The notes under the pieces: generated by a model
Database searches by the model: none
What the model was told of the DNA's origin: nothing
Seen by the model: only the letters and a program-made list of their open reading frames with translations
Program-made: the position numbers and the translations under genes
Shown: positions 11,221 through 21,736 of the stretch, piece after piece
How positions within the stretch are numbered: position 1 is the stretch's first letter
Layout: the number at the start of each line of letters is the position of its first letter
NCBI GenBank assembly: GCA_025399215.1
Contig: MU621291.1
Location: 1-31,062, forward strand
Source of the DNA: Globomyces pollinis-pini
Lineage: Eukaryota > Chytridiomycota > Chytridiomycetes > Rhizophydiales > Globomycetaceae
DNA length: 31,062 nt
Direction: 5' to 3'

Positions 11221-11763
11221 ATGAATCATAATCTGGTCGATTTACTAGATATCAATGTACTTGAACACTCTTGCTATGAATGGAAATTCACTGTCCTTCC
11301 TCAAGACTTTTACTATGAAGAATTGTTAAATCAAAATATCTTCAAACCACACATCAAGTATCATTTCCTCCCAAAACCTTTCAATCGTCCTTCTTTAAAT
11401 ATCACACCTGAAGCCATTGTAACTTGCAATCTACCTTCGGTCGCTCCTTCATCCATTGTATCTAAGAAAACTCAATTTAATATGGCCATACCATTATCTC
11501 CACCACAATCTCCTGAAATCCCTAATGATAATCGAATTTCAAAGCGAACCAAAAACTACAAATGTGAACATTGTCCTTCCACATTCTCAAGAAATCATGA
11601 CTTGAAAAGACACACCAGAATCCATTTGGGTTTGAAACCGTTTAAATGCGTTGATTGTGATATGGCATTCACTAGATTGGATGCATTAAACAGACACAAT
11701 TATGTTGGATGTAAACAAAGAGTTCCCCAATCACAACCTAATCAAATGCTACAAGTGAATTAG
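11221..11763 (+). CDS. Two-finger C2H2/C2HC zinc-finger transcription factor
   Basis: Single exon, 180 residues, starting at the ATG at 11221. Finger 1 at about residues 114-137 is a classic C2H2 (CEHC...HTRIH). The linker LGLKPF replaces the usual TGEKP. Finger 2 (CVDCDMAFTRLDALNRHNYVGC) ends in Cys instead of the second His, a C2HC form common in fungal Crz1-like and related regulators, where TRxDALxRH is a frequent core. The N-terminal 110 residues have no known domain and include a Ser/Pro stretch (PLSPPQSPEIP). Likely a sequence-specific DNA-binding regulator in the nucleus; its targets are unknown. Unlike most neighbours it has no intron. Confidence 0.8.
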   Translation: MNHNLVDLLDINVLEHSCYEWKFTVLPQDFYYEELLNQNIFKPHIKYHFLPKPFNRPSLNITPEAIVTCNLPSVAPSSIVSKKTQFNMAIPLSPPQSPEIPNDNRISKRTKNYKCEHCPSTFSRNHDLKRHTRIHLGLKPFKCVDCDMAFTRLDALNRHNYVGCKQRVPQSQPNQMLQVN

Positions 11764-11905
11764 CTGCCATAGAAAAAAATTGTATTTATATAGACTGTTT
11801 AGAATAAACTGGTGTCATCATCGATAACTGTTGTATAGTTTATTATTTTTCTAGATTAACCAGGATATTGATGATATATATCACAGCTGAAAGGTTAATC
11901 AAGAT

Positions 11906-12351
11906 TTATCGAGCATCAACGTGTTCTTCCGACCAATTAGTGAGTTGTTCAAACGGCATGGACCCCAGATAAGGAATAGTGTTGCTCACTCGTTGTAACA
12001 CAGACTTGTACAACCGGAGAAATAGTGAGTTTAATAACTGAATGGACATTGAAGAGCAGAATGATACAACAAAGTAAATGAATTGGTCAGTTTCTTTATC
12101 TGTTTTAATGGATATTATCTTTAGGAGGTTGAATGGGCCATTTAACAGAAATTGGTGGTTTTCTTTGAATCGTAACCGAATATGACATATTGGAACTCTT
12201 TTTCAACTGTAAATTACTTTTTATGATGTTTGAACCAATCTAAAGCGTCAACAGTATTGCTGTGGATAAGACTCAAGTTCATGTACATCACCAACAGTAA
12301 AGAGTCCCACGATTCCTCTTTACAGGAGTTTGCTAATGCATAATGGGCCAT
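11906..12351 (-). CDS. Candidate small gene, 141 residues, unknown family
   Basis: Two coding stretches were read by eye: 12351-12218 (MAHYALANSCKEESWDSLLL and onward) and 12197-11906 (an open frame of about 97 codons ending YLGSMPFEQLTNWSEEHVDA and one Arg). They join in frame over a 20-nt GTAATTTACA...AAAAAG intron, shorter than any other here. The long open second exon and its amino-acid composition argue for real coding. The C-terminal part (LFLRLYKSVLQRVSNTIPYL) faintly recalls the PCI-like end of small proteins such as CSN8, but this is too weak to name. It is convergent with the zinc-finger gene. The start and the intron are uncertain. Confidence 0.42.
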
Positions 12352-12552
12352 GTTGTGCTGCTCTTTGTGTTACTCATCCTCCAAAGTTGAAATCAATTTC
12401 TTTGTGATTGGAAAAAAAAATGAAATTAGGATTCAGGTCGCTGTAAGTAGTAGAGAGTAAAATGGTACAAGATAATTCAAAAGATGGACTGTATTTAAAA
12501 GGACTTATATTACAATAGACAAAACATTGATATTGTAGTTTCTTAAACTGTA

Positions 12553-13200
12553 TCACATCGTATACTGTAGTTTCTTGTATCGTTTGTACTCTTTCAACAT
12601 AATGATACCCACACTCAAAGCGAATGCAAGATCGATATTCGGAACAGCCTGAAGAATCCATGAATTGTCTCTGTTGTTTCGTTTACAACTGGCAACACCA
12701 ATACCACCATTCTTTGGATCACCAATGAATAAAACACCTTCCACGTATCCCGTACGCTCCTTCAGTAAGATCTGAACGTTATGTGTTTGATTTGAAAGTG
12801 TTCGGATCGTTCCTCGAAGTTTCTTGTTATCAATAGATACTTTGCTGTAGATTAACTCGTCCGATACTTGTCCCAACGGCACATCTGTGAATCTACTAAT
12901 GGTGCAAATCGTTGGAAAAAAGAGTTCTTCATATCTGATTTTCGATAGAACCAGTTCTTTATCTTGCAAATCAAACAACGACATTGTAGAGAATTGAAGA
13001 TGTTCATCAAGATCTTCTTGAAATTGAAACATACTAGATCCATTTTCTAAATTAATGGCAGTATAAAATGCTTGACCATTAGATTTAGTTCTTGTTAATT
13101 CCAACGTGATAAAACTTTGATTTATATACTTTTCTGACACAACCACCAATGGTTGTGAAGGAGTTTGTAGCTCGAAAGACACTGAATTTGTATTCCCCAT
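12553..13200 (-). CDS. Tubby C-terminal-like / LURP-one-related protein, probably N-myristoylated
   Basis: Single exon, 215 residues. The start MGNTNSVS has Gly2 and Ser6 as in N-myristoylation sites, suggesting a membrane anchor (inference). The rest looks like one beta-rich barrel of alternating strands. Near the end is a hydrophobic helix, SWILQAVPNIDLAFALSVGIIMLKE without a long charged break; the V-x-P-x-x-D-x-A-x-x-L pattern matches the central helix of the tubby-like barrel in LURP-one and scramblase-type proteins. No catalytic residues are expected in this fold. Relatives bind membrane lipids or have unknown roles. There are no introns. Confidence 0.6.
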   Translation of the reverse strand: MGNTNSVSFELQTPSQPLVVVSEKYINQSFITLELTRTKSNGQAFYTAINLENGSSMFQFQEDLDEHLQFSTMSLFDLQDKELVLSKIRYEELFFPTICTISRFTDVPLGQVSDELIYSKVSIDNKKLRGTIRTLSNQTHNVQILLKERTGYVEGVLFIGDPKNGGIGVASCKRNNRDNSWILQAVPNIDLAFALSVGIIMLKEYKRYKKLQYTM

Positions 13201-13658
13201 TGATATGCCATTTTCAGTTTGTTGAACTCGTTTATATACCGTTGTTTATCGAACGCCACAAAACTCGGGATAACTTTTACCACGTTGGTATCTATCGGTT
13301 GTTACACGCCATGAATCCCACACAACCATAAAGTGGTTGATTTGAAACATTAACAAACTAGTAGGTTTGATGGGATACGGTATATATGTTTAATAGTTCA
13401 TATGTTGTTTGAAAAAATCCAGTAATAGTCTAATTAATTAGATTCCAGAATCTTTATTACGCAAACTCTCCAAATTTTCAATAGCATTATTACAATCTTC
13501 GATTGATATTGTAGATAAACTGGCAATTAAATTGATGTTGGACGAAAAGCATGTGAAATTGTAGGAGATACCAAATTATGTTTCAGTAAAGTGGGCCATG
13601 TGAAAGGAATTAATTGGGTCCATTTCCAAATGACTTCGGTTAGAGTGGAACCAGTTGA
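13201..13658. other. Divergent intergenic region with a possible minus-strand coding remnant
   Basis: 458 bp between the tubby-like gene (minus) and the GT2 gene (plus). It must hold both promoters. On the minus strand 13530-13438 reads INLIASLSTISIEDCNNAIE then NLESLRNKDSGI and a stop, which has protein-like composition, but I found no start codon or convincing 5' exon for it. Confidence 0.35.
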
Positions 13659-15398
13659 ATGGCTCTAGTTATACCTCTATTCCCTTGCTCTTTTCCAAAC
13701 AGTCTTTATATGAAAAAAAGGTTGGATTCTGAGGATGTATATGGAAAACAAAACACGAGAACTGTTCGATTACCACCAAGACGAGATAACTTGAATAGTT
13801 CCACCGAAAGTCTTGATATTCCAGAGTTGGAATCTGTTCAAATTGTCAAACCTGTTGACCAATCACGTATCACTACTTATCCTCAATTAGATCCATCAAT
13901 GGATATTGTACTCCCAAGTGCACCAAATAATCAAGAGAAACTGATGTATCTGAAAACAAATACTACGTTTTTACTCTCCTATCTGATTTTCTCATTTTTA
14001 TCTATTACAATTGGAATGTGGTTGTTTGTGATCACAGATCCTGCTTTTTATGTGTTTGGATTATTCAACATCTACGTGATGATCTATTTAATTTTATCTT
14101 ACGCTACTGGAATTGCAGGACCAGATTTTGAATACTCATCACATTTAGAAATACAAGAAATGAAAATTTCCGTATACCCATCAATCGATATCTACCTACC
14201 ATGTTGTAGAGAACCTATTGAAGTTTTACAGAATACTTGGAATCATGTAAAAAGGCTGGACTATCCAAATAAGATTGTATGGGTGTTGGATGATAGTGCT
14301 TCACCACAATTGAAAAATATGGCATTACAATACAAGTTCAATTATATTGTGCGATCGGATAGACCAACATTAAAAAAATCGGGAAATTTGAGGAATGCAT
14401 TTGTAAGAACCAAAGGGGAATATTATATTATTTTTGATGCCGATTTCTGTCCTCGACCAGAAATGTTGAAGGAAATGATGGTTTATATGATTTCCAATCC
14501 TAACCTGGCAGTATTACAAACTCCTCAATTCTTTCGAATCGTTGATGGACAGAATTGGGTTGAGCAAGGTGCTGGATTGGTTCAAGAGCTCTTTTACAGA
14601 GTCATTCAAACAAAAAGAGATCGTTTTGGTGCTGCTATTTGTGTTGGAACTAGTGCCATGTATCGACGTCAAGCATTGCTAGAATTTGGTGGCTCTGCGC
14701 CGATTGAGCACTCTGAAGATGTACATACTGGAGTTCAATGTTTACTAGCAGGGTGGGATGTAAATTATTTACCCATCAACTATTCTATGGGGATGTGTCC
14801 AAATGATTTGGAGTCTTTCTTCAATCAACAGTATCGGTGGGCCAACGGTTCTATTACTCTACTACTCTCAGGAACCATTTTTAAATCAAATCTGACGGTC
14901 AGTCAAAAGATATGCTTTCTTTGTGGGATGCTCTATTATATTTCTTCGGCCCTTGAACCTGTTATAAATACACTGCCTGCAATTTTGCTAATGATAGTAC
15001 GACCTGAAATGGTCAAATGGTTTAATGCCATTTTTGTCATACCAGCCTTATTTGTACCAACCTTTTTTTTGATGTTTTGGTCAAATCATTTGTATACAAC
15101 CTCTATTTTAAAAATACAACTCATACAATCATACTCACATCTATTCGCTATTTCTGACGCGACCCTCAAAAGATCTCTCGAGTGGATTCCTTCAGGCGCA
15201 AGCTCTACACTAGTCAAATCACGATTCTTTTATGCAAGAGTTTTTTGTGGTTTATATACTCTGATATCGATTACATCATTGGTAGTACTCAGTGTTTGGA
15301 GATGTTTTGAATACCCATTTTGGCATTTTATTCCTACATGGTTCTTTGCAATCCTACAAATCTATACTTCTATACAATTTATTATGAATACAATATAA
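13659..15398 (+). CDS. Cellulose-synthase-like family 2 glycosyltransferase (BcsA type)
   Basis: Single exon, 579 residues. After a polar 100-residue N-terminus there are two membrane helices (about 104-126 and 129-150), a cytosolic GT2 domain, then several more membrane helices from about residue 415. All processive GT2 motifs are present: DD at 211-212, DAD at 260-262, ED at 353-354 in HSEDVHTG, and QQYRW at 390-394. Later EWIPSG matches the gating-loop region of cellulose synthases. It should polymerise a sugar from a UDP-sugar and pass the chain across the plasma membrane. The product (cellulose, mixed-linkage glucan or another chain) cannot be told from sequence; the chitin-synthase QRRRW is absent. 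A second in-frame ATG lies at 13710 and may be the true start. Confidence 0.87.
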   Translation: MALVIPLFPCSFPNSLYMKKRLDSEDVYGKQNTRTVRLPPRRDNLNSSTESLDIPELESVQIVKPVDQSRITTYPQLDPSMDIVLPSAPNNQEKLMYLKTNTTFLLSYLIFSFLSITIGMWLFVITDPAFYVFGLFNIYVMIYLILSYATGIAGPDFEYSSHLEIQEMKISVYPSIDIYLPCCREPIEVLQNTWNHVKRLDYPNKIVWVLDDSASPQLKNMALQYKFNYIVRSDRPTLKKSGNLRNAFVRTKGEYYIIFDADFCPRPEMLKEMMVYMISNPNLAVLQTPQFFRIVDGQNWVEQGAGLVQELFYRVIQTKRDRFGAAICVGTSAMYRRQALLEFGGSAPIEHSEDVHTGVQCLLAGWDVNYLPINYSMGMCPNDLESFFNQQYRWANGSITLLLSGTIFKSNLTVSQKICFLCGMLYYISSALEPVINTLPAILLMIVRPEMVKWFNAIFVIPALFVPTFFLMFWSNHLYTTSILKIQLIQSYSHLFAISDATLKRSLEWIPSGASSTLVKSRFFYARVFCGLYTLISITSLVVLSVWRCFEYPFWHFIPTWFFAILQIYTSIQFIMNTI

Positions 15399-15480
15399 AA
15401 TTATCAGTGTACGTAAATTATTATATGGCTGAGCAAACTCCGACAAGGCAATCTAAAACTGACCATTTCATTTTTACTTA

Positions 15481-16062
15481 ATGAATTATCTAGTAATAGC
15501 TTTTCTCTTTGGAGCAATTCGTTCTTTATCAACAGGAGATTTTGAAATACCACTCTTAAAAGATTATTCTTATCAAACCAAAGATATCACTTGCTTTGAT
15601 ATTGAAAACACTACACCAGAACAATTGAATTTAGTATTCGAAAAAATACCAGGTATTGCAGGAATATTCTATTCAAATTCAAATTGTCATGATGGATCTA
15701 AAATTGGAACTTCAAGTATGAATAACCAAAATTTCATAACTCCATCAAACAATGAATTAAAATCATTTCGAATCATAAATGATCGTAGTGCATTAATTCA
15801 AACTTGGTCTGAAAATGATGATCAAACAATTCGACCTAATCATGGTAATATTCAATGTTTTGCTATGAATAATATCTATCCTCCTCGTATCAAAGAAATG
15901 TTAAAGTTGTTTCAAAGTAATGTTGGAGCTTATTTTTATGTTGGTAGTCGATGTGAAGCTGATACTCGTATTCATGATGGTTCTGCTCCGTTAACGGGGC
16001 AAAGTCCAGTTGATTGGGAGTTGACAAACAAAGTCCAATCATTTCGATTAGTTTATATTTAA
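15481..16062 (+). CDS. Secreted protein with two tandem cysteine-bearing domains
   Basis: Single exon, 193 residues. Residues 1-17 form a short hydrophobic signal peptide (MNYLVIAFLFGAIRSLS). The mature part is two copies of one domain: residues 36-99, from ITCF to SFRII, and 124-191, from IQCF to SFRLV. Each has just two Cys, spaced 31 and 32 residues apart (38/69 and 126/158), then SFR near the end, so one disulfide per domain is likely. Between the Cys lie GIFYSNSNC and AYFYVGSRC. No membrane anchor or catalytic motif is seen. I do not recognise the family. It lies 83 bp behind the GT2 gene on the same strand, which makes a cell-surface or matrix role possible but unproven. Confidence 0.75.
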   Translation: MNYLVIAFLFGAIRSLSTGDFEIPLLKDYSYQTKDITCFDIENTTPEQLNLVFEKIPGIAGIFYSNSNCHDGSKIGTSSMNNQNFITPSNNELKSFRIINDRSALIQTWSENDDQTIRPNHGNIQCFAMNNIYPPRIKEMLKLFQSNVGAYFYVGSRCEADTRIHDGSAPLTGQSPVDWELTNKVQSFRLVYI

Positions 16063-16124
16063 TATATATAATTGAAAGTCTTTGATTAAAAGAATTTTAT
16101 GAAAACACGGTTTAGTTTAAATTT

Positions 16125-17518
16125 ATGGAACCATTAAAGTCAGATGAAAGACCTTCATTACCTTCATTACCTTCTAGAAAAACTCCATTACCACCACTTT
16201 CAAAGAGTCCATCTCTTAAAAATGATGAATTATCAATGTCAACGAAAAGCAAGTCTTTCCAAAACAACCCAAATGATTTAGTTTCTTCCTTATTAAGCAG
16301 ATTAACTAAAGTTGAAAAACTTTGCTCTACTTTAAAAACTTCATTATTATTGAAAGATGCAACGATTGTGAAATTGGAAGCTAGAATTGAACAGTTGACT
16401 GAAAATGATGACAATAACGACTATGTACGTGATATTTTACTTTTTGATGATGATTAGATTCACAGTCTTGAGTCCCATATTGCAGAACTGGAGGATATTA
16501 TTGCCTCATATGATTCTAGAGTGGAACTCCTACCAAATCATTCATCATCCAGTCAATTAAATAAAGCAGACACATTTCCATTTGATATGGCTCGAATTCG
16601 AATATCGATAGAACAGTTAAACTATGATGCAGGATTGGGGACGACTAGGTTGGTAAAGAATGGTGATGTAGGAACCTTTAAGGTAATTATTTACAATAAA
16701 TTGACTAATGAATAGAATGTAGAATCAGTACCTCTAAGAATTTATCGAAATGGAATCTATTTCAAAAATGGGCCGTTTCGATCCTTTGCAAATGATAAGT
16801 CAGCATTGTCATTTTTAAACGATATACAAGATTGCTACTTTCCATACGAACTGAAAACTCAGTATCCAGATGGTGGTAAGTAAATGTTTTGTTAATTGTA
16901 AAGTACCATTTGAATTAATGGACAATCATGAAAAGTATTTTGTTGATCCAATGAATCAAACGAATGTGGACATCCATCCAGTCAATCCAACAACGTCAAT
17001 GACAGAAAAGATTAGTAGTGTCGAAAGCAATACTGAAGTACCGCAGTCTTCAAGTTTAATGGGATTGAACACGAGTACAACAGAGTGTTTTATATCAAAA
17101 CTCCCAAAATACGTAATCAGGAATGGATATGTGGTTAATGTGAGATCAGGCATTCAGCAATTACTTTCTGGAGTCTCAATGGATCAAAACGAGATGGTGA
17201 ACATTAATCTTCGAGTCAAGCAACCAAACCAGCATTCGATAAAATTGAAAATATTTAATCGAAATAAACCGCAAGTAATTTCAGTACTTGCTGGATCAAG
17301 CACTACAGTAAAAGAAGTGAAGAATGCAATTTATCCTTATATTTGCAAAAATGGTGATGATTCAAGACTATGGGGTTTGAAGTTAGCATTGACAAAGACA
17401 GATCTAATAGATGAACAGACTCTGCAGGTATGTTTCTTATAGATGATAATATTAGGAGGCAGGTATAGGTCAAAATGCGGTATTGCACTGCCTATATACA
17501 ACTAATACCATTTCCTGA
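16125..17518 (+). CDS. UBXN11 (socius)-like protein with SEP and UBX domains
   Basis: Five exons (16125-16424, 16458-16682, 16716-16875, 16904-17427, 17456-17518) join into 423 residues; introns are 33, 33, 28 and 28 nt. Residues about 60-110 and the start of exon 2 form a coiled coil. Exon 3 encodes an SEP domain, VPLRIYRNGIYFKNGPFRSF through to CYFPYELKTQYPDGVPFEL, closely matching the family. A UBX domain fills about 326-415, where NINLRVKQ begins the ubiquitin fold and DEQTLQEAGIGQNAVL ends it. SEP and UBX modules are adaptors for the p97/Cdc48 ATPase. The coiled-coil-SEP-UBX order is that of UBXN11, found mostly in ciliated lineages. The last exon is needed to complete the UBX fold. Confidence 0.85.
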
Positions 17519-17588
17519 TTAAAACGGTACCCAACATATAAACTCAATCATATAACTGTGCTAATAATACTGAAAGAATAAAAAAGAA

Positions 17589-20500
17589 TCATTTATATTC
17601 CCTACCATCTTTAAATTTTATCAAATCATTTTTGTGTCCAAATCTCAAGATTCCAATGTCAAAATTGATAGTACTGAGAGATTCCCCGTATCTAATAATT
17701 TCCTTCTTCCAATTGGGATTTAATGGTGGTGCATGTTCAAACATTTTCTTTGTCAATTCCGCCATTTCTTCCAAAAAGAAGGTTTCACAAGTAAAACTAC
17801 GAGATAGTCTTCGTAAAAGAACATTATTATAATCTAAACTGGTGACATCGTAAACGATGATTACTATGCTCCAAACTATGCAAATAACAGCACTAAGAGC
17901 GGTCACCAGCTGAAATATGGAATCCACTTGAAATTTGACAGCCACAGACATATTGAAGAGATCCAAACTATTGGTGGTAGCTGTATATATCGAACTTGAA
18001 ACTAAGAGACTATTTCCTAGAAAAACACCAATATCAAAACTAAGAGTTTCCTTTGAGAGTCGCTTAGCAGGATCCGGTAAATATTCAGAAGATTCTTTTT
18101 GATGAACTGATATGTTATCGAAATCAAATAAGTTTTTAAAAAGGCTATATGAAAGGCCTTCTCGCTTTGACTTATTCAGACATATACCTCCAACAGTTTT
18201 ACAAGAGGTAGAATCTAAAGGTCGTATATGTTCGACCCCAAGAGAATTAGCATGTCCTACATCACTAATTCTATAATTGATTTCCGCATAACCTCTATAA
18301 TCGTTGGCGACCGCTATACATCGAACAGACATTTGGACACCAGCGGAATTATAGGAAGACAAATGAAAATCAACTGACGCTGCTCGATTCCCACGTAGTA
18401 TGTCATTTACTGTTAAGGTAATTGAGTCCTTGTCAGTTTCTGGCATTGAAGCGTAGTCGTAAAGACAACTGGTTCGTACTGATATAATGTCCATTTCAGC
18501 CCCCATTATAACGTAATTTTCAGAGGAGTCCGTGTGGACTAACCCCTTTGATATTGGAACTAAAATACCACTGTTTGTTACCATCAAATGACATTCAGCA
18601 CAATCGAACTGTGCACCCAGTGCTGTTTGAAAGAGATCTTTCGAATCTGTTTCATTCAAAAAAGAATCATAAAACGTTTCTTGCAACCTATAGCCTATTC
18701 CCGTCCCATACGGAGTTCTCACTGGAATGGTTTTAATTGAAAACTGTAAAGCTATCAAGAAAAAATAGAAACAAAATGCTAAAATGAACGTTAAATACCA
18801 TTGATTACTAATAATTTGAAGAAATGCGTCATGACCATGCCCTTTTTTAACTCTGCAGATTTCACCAAAAGTAGCTCCTCCACGAATCACTTTGAGTATA
18901 ATTGTCATCAATTGATGTCGTTGATTAATTAAATGCGAGCATTTTACTGCCAGTAACCCTACTAAAATGATCATAATTTTGTAAATGTTTGCCACTTCTT
19001 TGCTGGAATAAGTAAGCATATGACAAGTTATGACTGTCCCAAAAACAAAAACAAATGGAAGAAGTAATAGTAAAAAAAGTAGCGACTCTTTTTGATAAGA
19101 CACCCTTCGGCAGTAACTGTCAATGACTTTAGTAATCAATTTTGTAAAGCCAGAAGATGGGGATGTCGAATTCCCCATTGTATTCAATGAGAAATGAGAA
19201 TTATTGATAAACGCATCATTAATCAAGGGAAACCGCTCATCACCACTAACTGAAGGGTTCAATAATGAAAACTGGCTTTTGGTATCAGATCGGAATGATT
19301 GCGGCAGCTCTGATTTGGAAAGTTGCTTTGTATCAGTTTTGATTATTGGTTTTGGGGGGTTGGAATTTCTTTTGGGTTTGATGATATCATTTGTGGACTC
19401 CAACGGGTCCTCTCTGAAGCTAACTTGAGATGGATTTCTGACCAAGCTTGTACTCTGAAGAGAATCACCTTTCAGTTGCTTTTGACCACTTATTGACTGA
19501 AGGGAGCTTTTTCTAATGCTGACACTGACTTGTGAAGCATGCTTTGGCAATGGTTTTAAATCGGATATTTTTTGACTTGCAATTGTTTCACTCTGTAAAT
19601 TTTGTACTGATACTGCAGGAGATGTTGGGTTTGAAGGCTGTATCACACTGAGCTGGTCTGATGGAATTTTATTCACTTTAAATCGGGACATGTTTCCTAA
19701 GACTGGTGCACTCGATCGACGTCCTTTTCGTCTGTATGTATCAGGAAGAACATTACTGCTTCCATATGATACTGCAGTTCCAGACAATTCTACTTGCGAA
19801 TTCTGCGTTTTACTTTCACCTATATAAATTTTAGATTTGCTGCTTTCTTCTTCCTCAATTGGGGCATGAGCGAAATGCCTGCGCGTGTTTCCTTGCTTCC
19901 TGGTGTATAAAGAGGCCGATGAGGTTGACAAATACTCTGCTTTTGGCCATGTTTCGGGAATTGAATTTTCACTGTCAGGTTGGACAATTGCTTGAACATT
20001 AACTGCGCTGACTGAAGCTGCTTCCTTCAAAGAATTGTTCTTTAAACTATTTAAGGAGTTTTTGGACCCCTTTTCCTTGACTTGAACCTTGACCTCTGCT
20101 ATCACAGTCGGTTTCACAGAATCAACTTTTCCTGTGGTCTGTTGTGTTTTAGATTCTGCAACTTCCGAGTGAGATGCTGGAGTTGGTTCTTCTGCTTTTA
20201 GACTTGCAAAAGAGCTTGCATTTGACTTTGAAGCAATCAATGCTTGTAATGCAATATCTGTAGCACTCTCGGTAGATCGGTTCATTTTCTTTTTACCCAT
20301 GTTTTTGGCATCTTCAATTGTCAAAAGACTGCTATGGCTTTGACCTTGTACAAATGAAAGAGATTTGGGTTGATGACGAAAGGGTTCTGGTTTTTTCTCT
20401 ACAGTTTCTGTTGACTTTGTACCTGCTGCAGCTATAGTGATGGTACTCTTTCTTTTGACAGTATTTTTATCAACAACTTCATCTATAGTAATGGTTTGAG

Positions 20501-20860
20501 TGACAATTGGTTCATCAACTTTAATTGGTTCGTGATCAATCTTGTTTTTGGAACCATTATCATTTGATTTTGTTAATGGACTCTTTTTGTACTTCTCAAT
20601 CAAATTTTTATCAATATTTGGATTTGCCGACCAAGTTCTATTTCTCTGTAGTTGCTTTTTACTAACAATGGAAGACAAAGCACTTTTATCTCTAACCCCA
20701 GAACTTAATGGATTATTTTTTAAATGACCATTTGATGAATGTTGAACATTGTGAAGTGAATCTGAATTGTTTGAATTACTACAGTTAAAGGAATATCATT
20801 TATCTACATGATGACGTTTGGAACGTTACGAGAACTCGTCTCTTTTTTGTTTTCTGACAT
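17589..20860 (-). CDS. Large four-helix membrane protein of unknown family
   Basis: Exon 1 (20860-20808, MSENKKETSSRNVPNVI) joins exon 2 (20778-17589) over a 29-nt GTAGAT...TGTAG intron, giving 1080 residues. Exon 2 alone has no ATG near its start, so the small first exon is needed. Residues 1 to about 580 are polar, Ser-rich and look disordered and cytosolic. Then come membrane helices at about 583-605, 612-635 and 675-697, a 270-residue loop with about eight Cys, a fourth helix at about 970-995 and a 90-residue cytosolic tail. The loop contains AQFDCAECHLMV and NYRISDVGHANSLGVEHI and may be a ligand-binding or adhesion ectodomain (inference). No kinase, cyclase or channel motif is visible. 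I do not recognise the family. Confidence 0.75.
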
Positions 20861-20922
20861 GAACTTGTAGAAAAACAAAGTCGCGTTTGAGTTCAATTCA
20901 ATAGTTTAATTTTTTTTTTCCA
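20861..20922. promoter_or_regulatory. Compact bidirectional promoter (membrane protein / AK6)
   Basis: 62 bp between divergent start codons. It includes a run of T just before the AK6 ATG on the plus strand. Nothing else fits in the gap, so the two genes must share control DNA or use sites inside the first exons. Confidence 0.5.
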
Positions 20923-21566
<644 letters not shown>

Positions 21567-21736
21567 ATTGGAGAATTATATCTATCTATGCATCTACACA
21601 TCATCATTGAATACATCAATAAAGGTTTACATAATACATATCAAAATCATTTATAATGTAACAATGATTTTATTGCAGTTTGTAACATTTAAACAGATGA
21701 GTATGTGAGTTTTTAAAAACAAGTTAATAGGTAAGA

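Noticed and set aside
11906..12351. Naming the 141-residue protein as COP9 subunit 8
   Set aside because: Only a vague resemblance in the last 60 residues; the length is too short and no diagnostic motif is present.
12374..12661. Minus-strand frame overlapping the 3' end of the tubby-like gene
   Set aside because: It overlaps a better supported frame and extends into AT-rich non-coding sequence.
13659..15398. Calling the GT2 enzyme a chitin synthase
   Set aside because: The product-binding motif is QQYRW and not QRRRW, and the membrane layout and EWIPSG fit the cellulose-synthase branch.
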